Positions 21,958 to 21,965 of a DNA stretch of 21,965 nucleotides are shown piece by piece. The notes beneath the pieces are model-generated. The model ran no database searches, was not told the DNA's origin, and saw nothing but the letters and a program-made list of their open reading frames with translations. The stretch is taken from positions 1-21,965 of the forward strand of contig CALCBC010000032.1 of NCBI GenBank assembly GCA_937898525.1, in the 5' to 3' direction. A program made the translations under genes and the position numbers. Position 1 is the first letter of the stretch, and each line of letters begins with the position of its first letter. Source of the DNA: an uncultured Sphingomonadales bacterium (GTDB lineage Bacteria; Pseudomonadota; Alphaproteobacteria; Sphingomonadales; Sphingomonadaceae).

Positions 21958-21965
21958 GCAATCGC

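Overview
The window is about 22 kb of chromosome from a high-GC, Gram-negative alphaproteobacterium, most likely of the order Sphingomonadales. That placement is an inference. It rests on a bifunctional Rel/SpoT enzyme, a complete ybgC-tolQRAB-pal locus, a hisA-hisF-hisE-HIT gene order, a PEP-CTERM-like mini-protein, and GC-rich palindromic intergenic repeats of a kind common in this group. Almost all the DNA is housekeeping sequence. I see no tRNA, rRNA, transposase, integrase, prophage or CRISPR array.

Left part (1-8.8 kb): the end of a DUF1905 protein converges on rsh, the (p)ppGpp synthetase/hydrolase. A divergent class I/II aminotransferase follows, converging on a secreted LTA4H-like M1 aminopeptidase. 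The two genes are separated by a hairpin built of 7-bp tandem repeats. Upstream of the peptidase on the minus strand is an overlapping cluster: hemF, an unknown membrane protein, and a GlcG/HbpS-like protein. Divergent from hemF are pdeM and then infC. infC appears to start at an AUA codon.

Middle (8.8-14.4 kb): a minus-strand hsp20-hdeD stress pair is divergent from an SLC13-type carboxylate transporter. A palindromic repeat leads into a cystathionine gamma-synthase-family enzyme. After a gene-poor 0.3 kb come a J-domain protein and a tiny exported protein.

Right part (14.4-22 kb), all minus strand: hisA, small membrane ORF, a vestigial hisF start, a second small membrane ORF, hisF, PEP-CTERM-like mini-protein, hisE, HIT hydrolase, ybgC, tolQ, tolR, tolA, tolB, pal. 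Junctions from hisA to hisF are overlapping or only 4 nt apart, so translation looks coupled. The Tol-Pal genes form the envelope-spanning complex that constricts the outer membrane at division.

The most interesting signals are (1) a 36-bp partial copy of the hisF 5' end, whose short frame stops on the start codon of an unknown membrane gene inserted in the his operon, (2) the AUA start of infC placed exactly behind a strong Shine-Dalgarno, (3) small unknown membrane proteins embedded by start/stop overlap in two conserved operons, (4) the mini-protein that is little more than a sorting signal, and (5) two kinds of intergenic inverted repeat.
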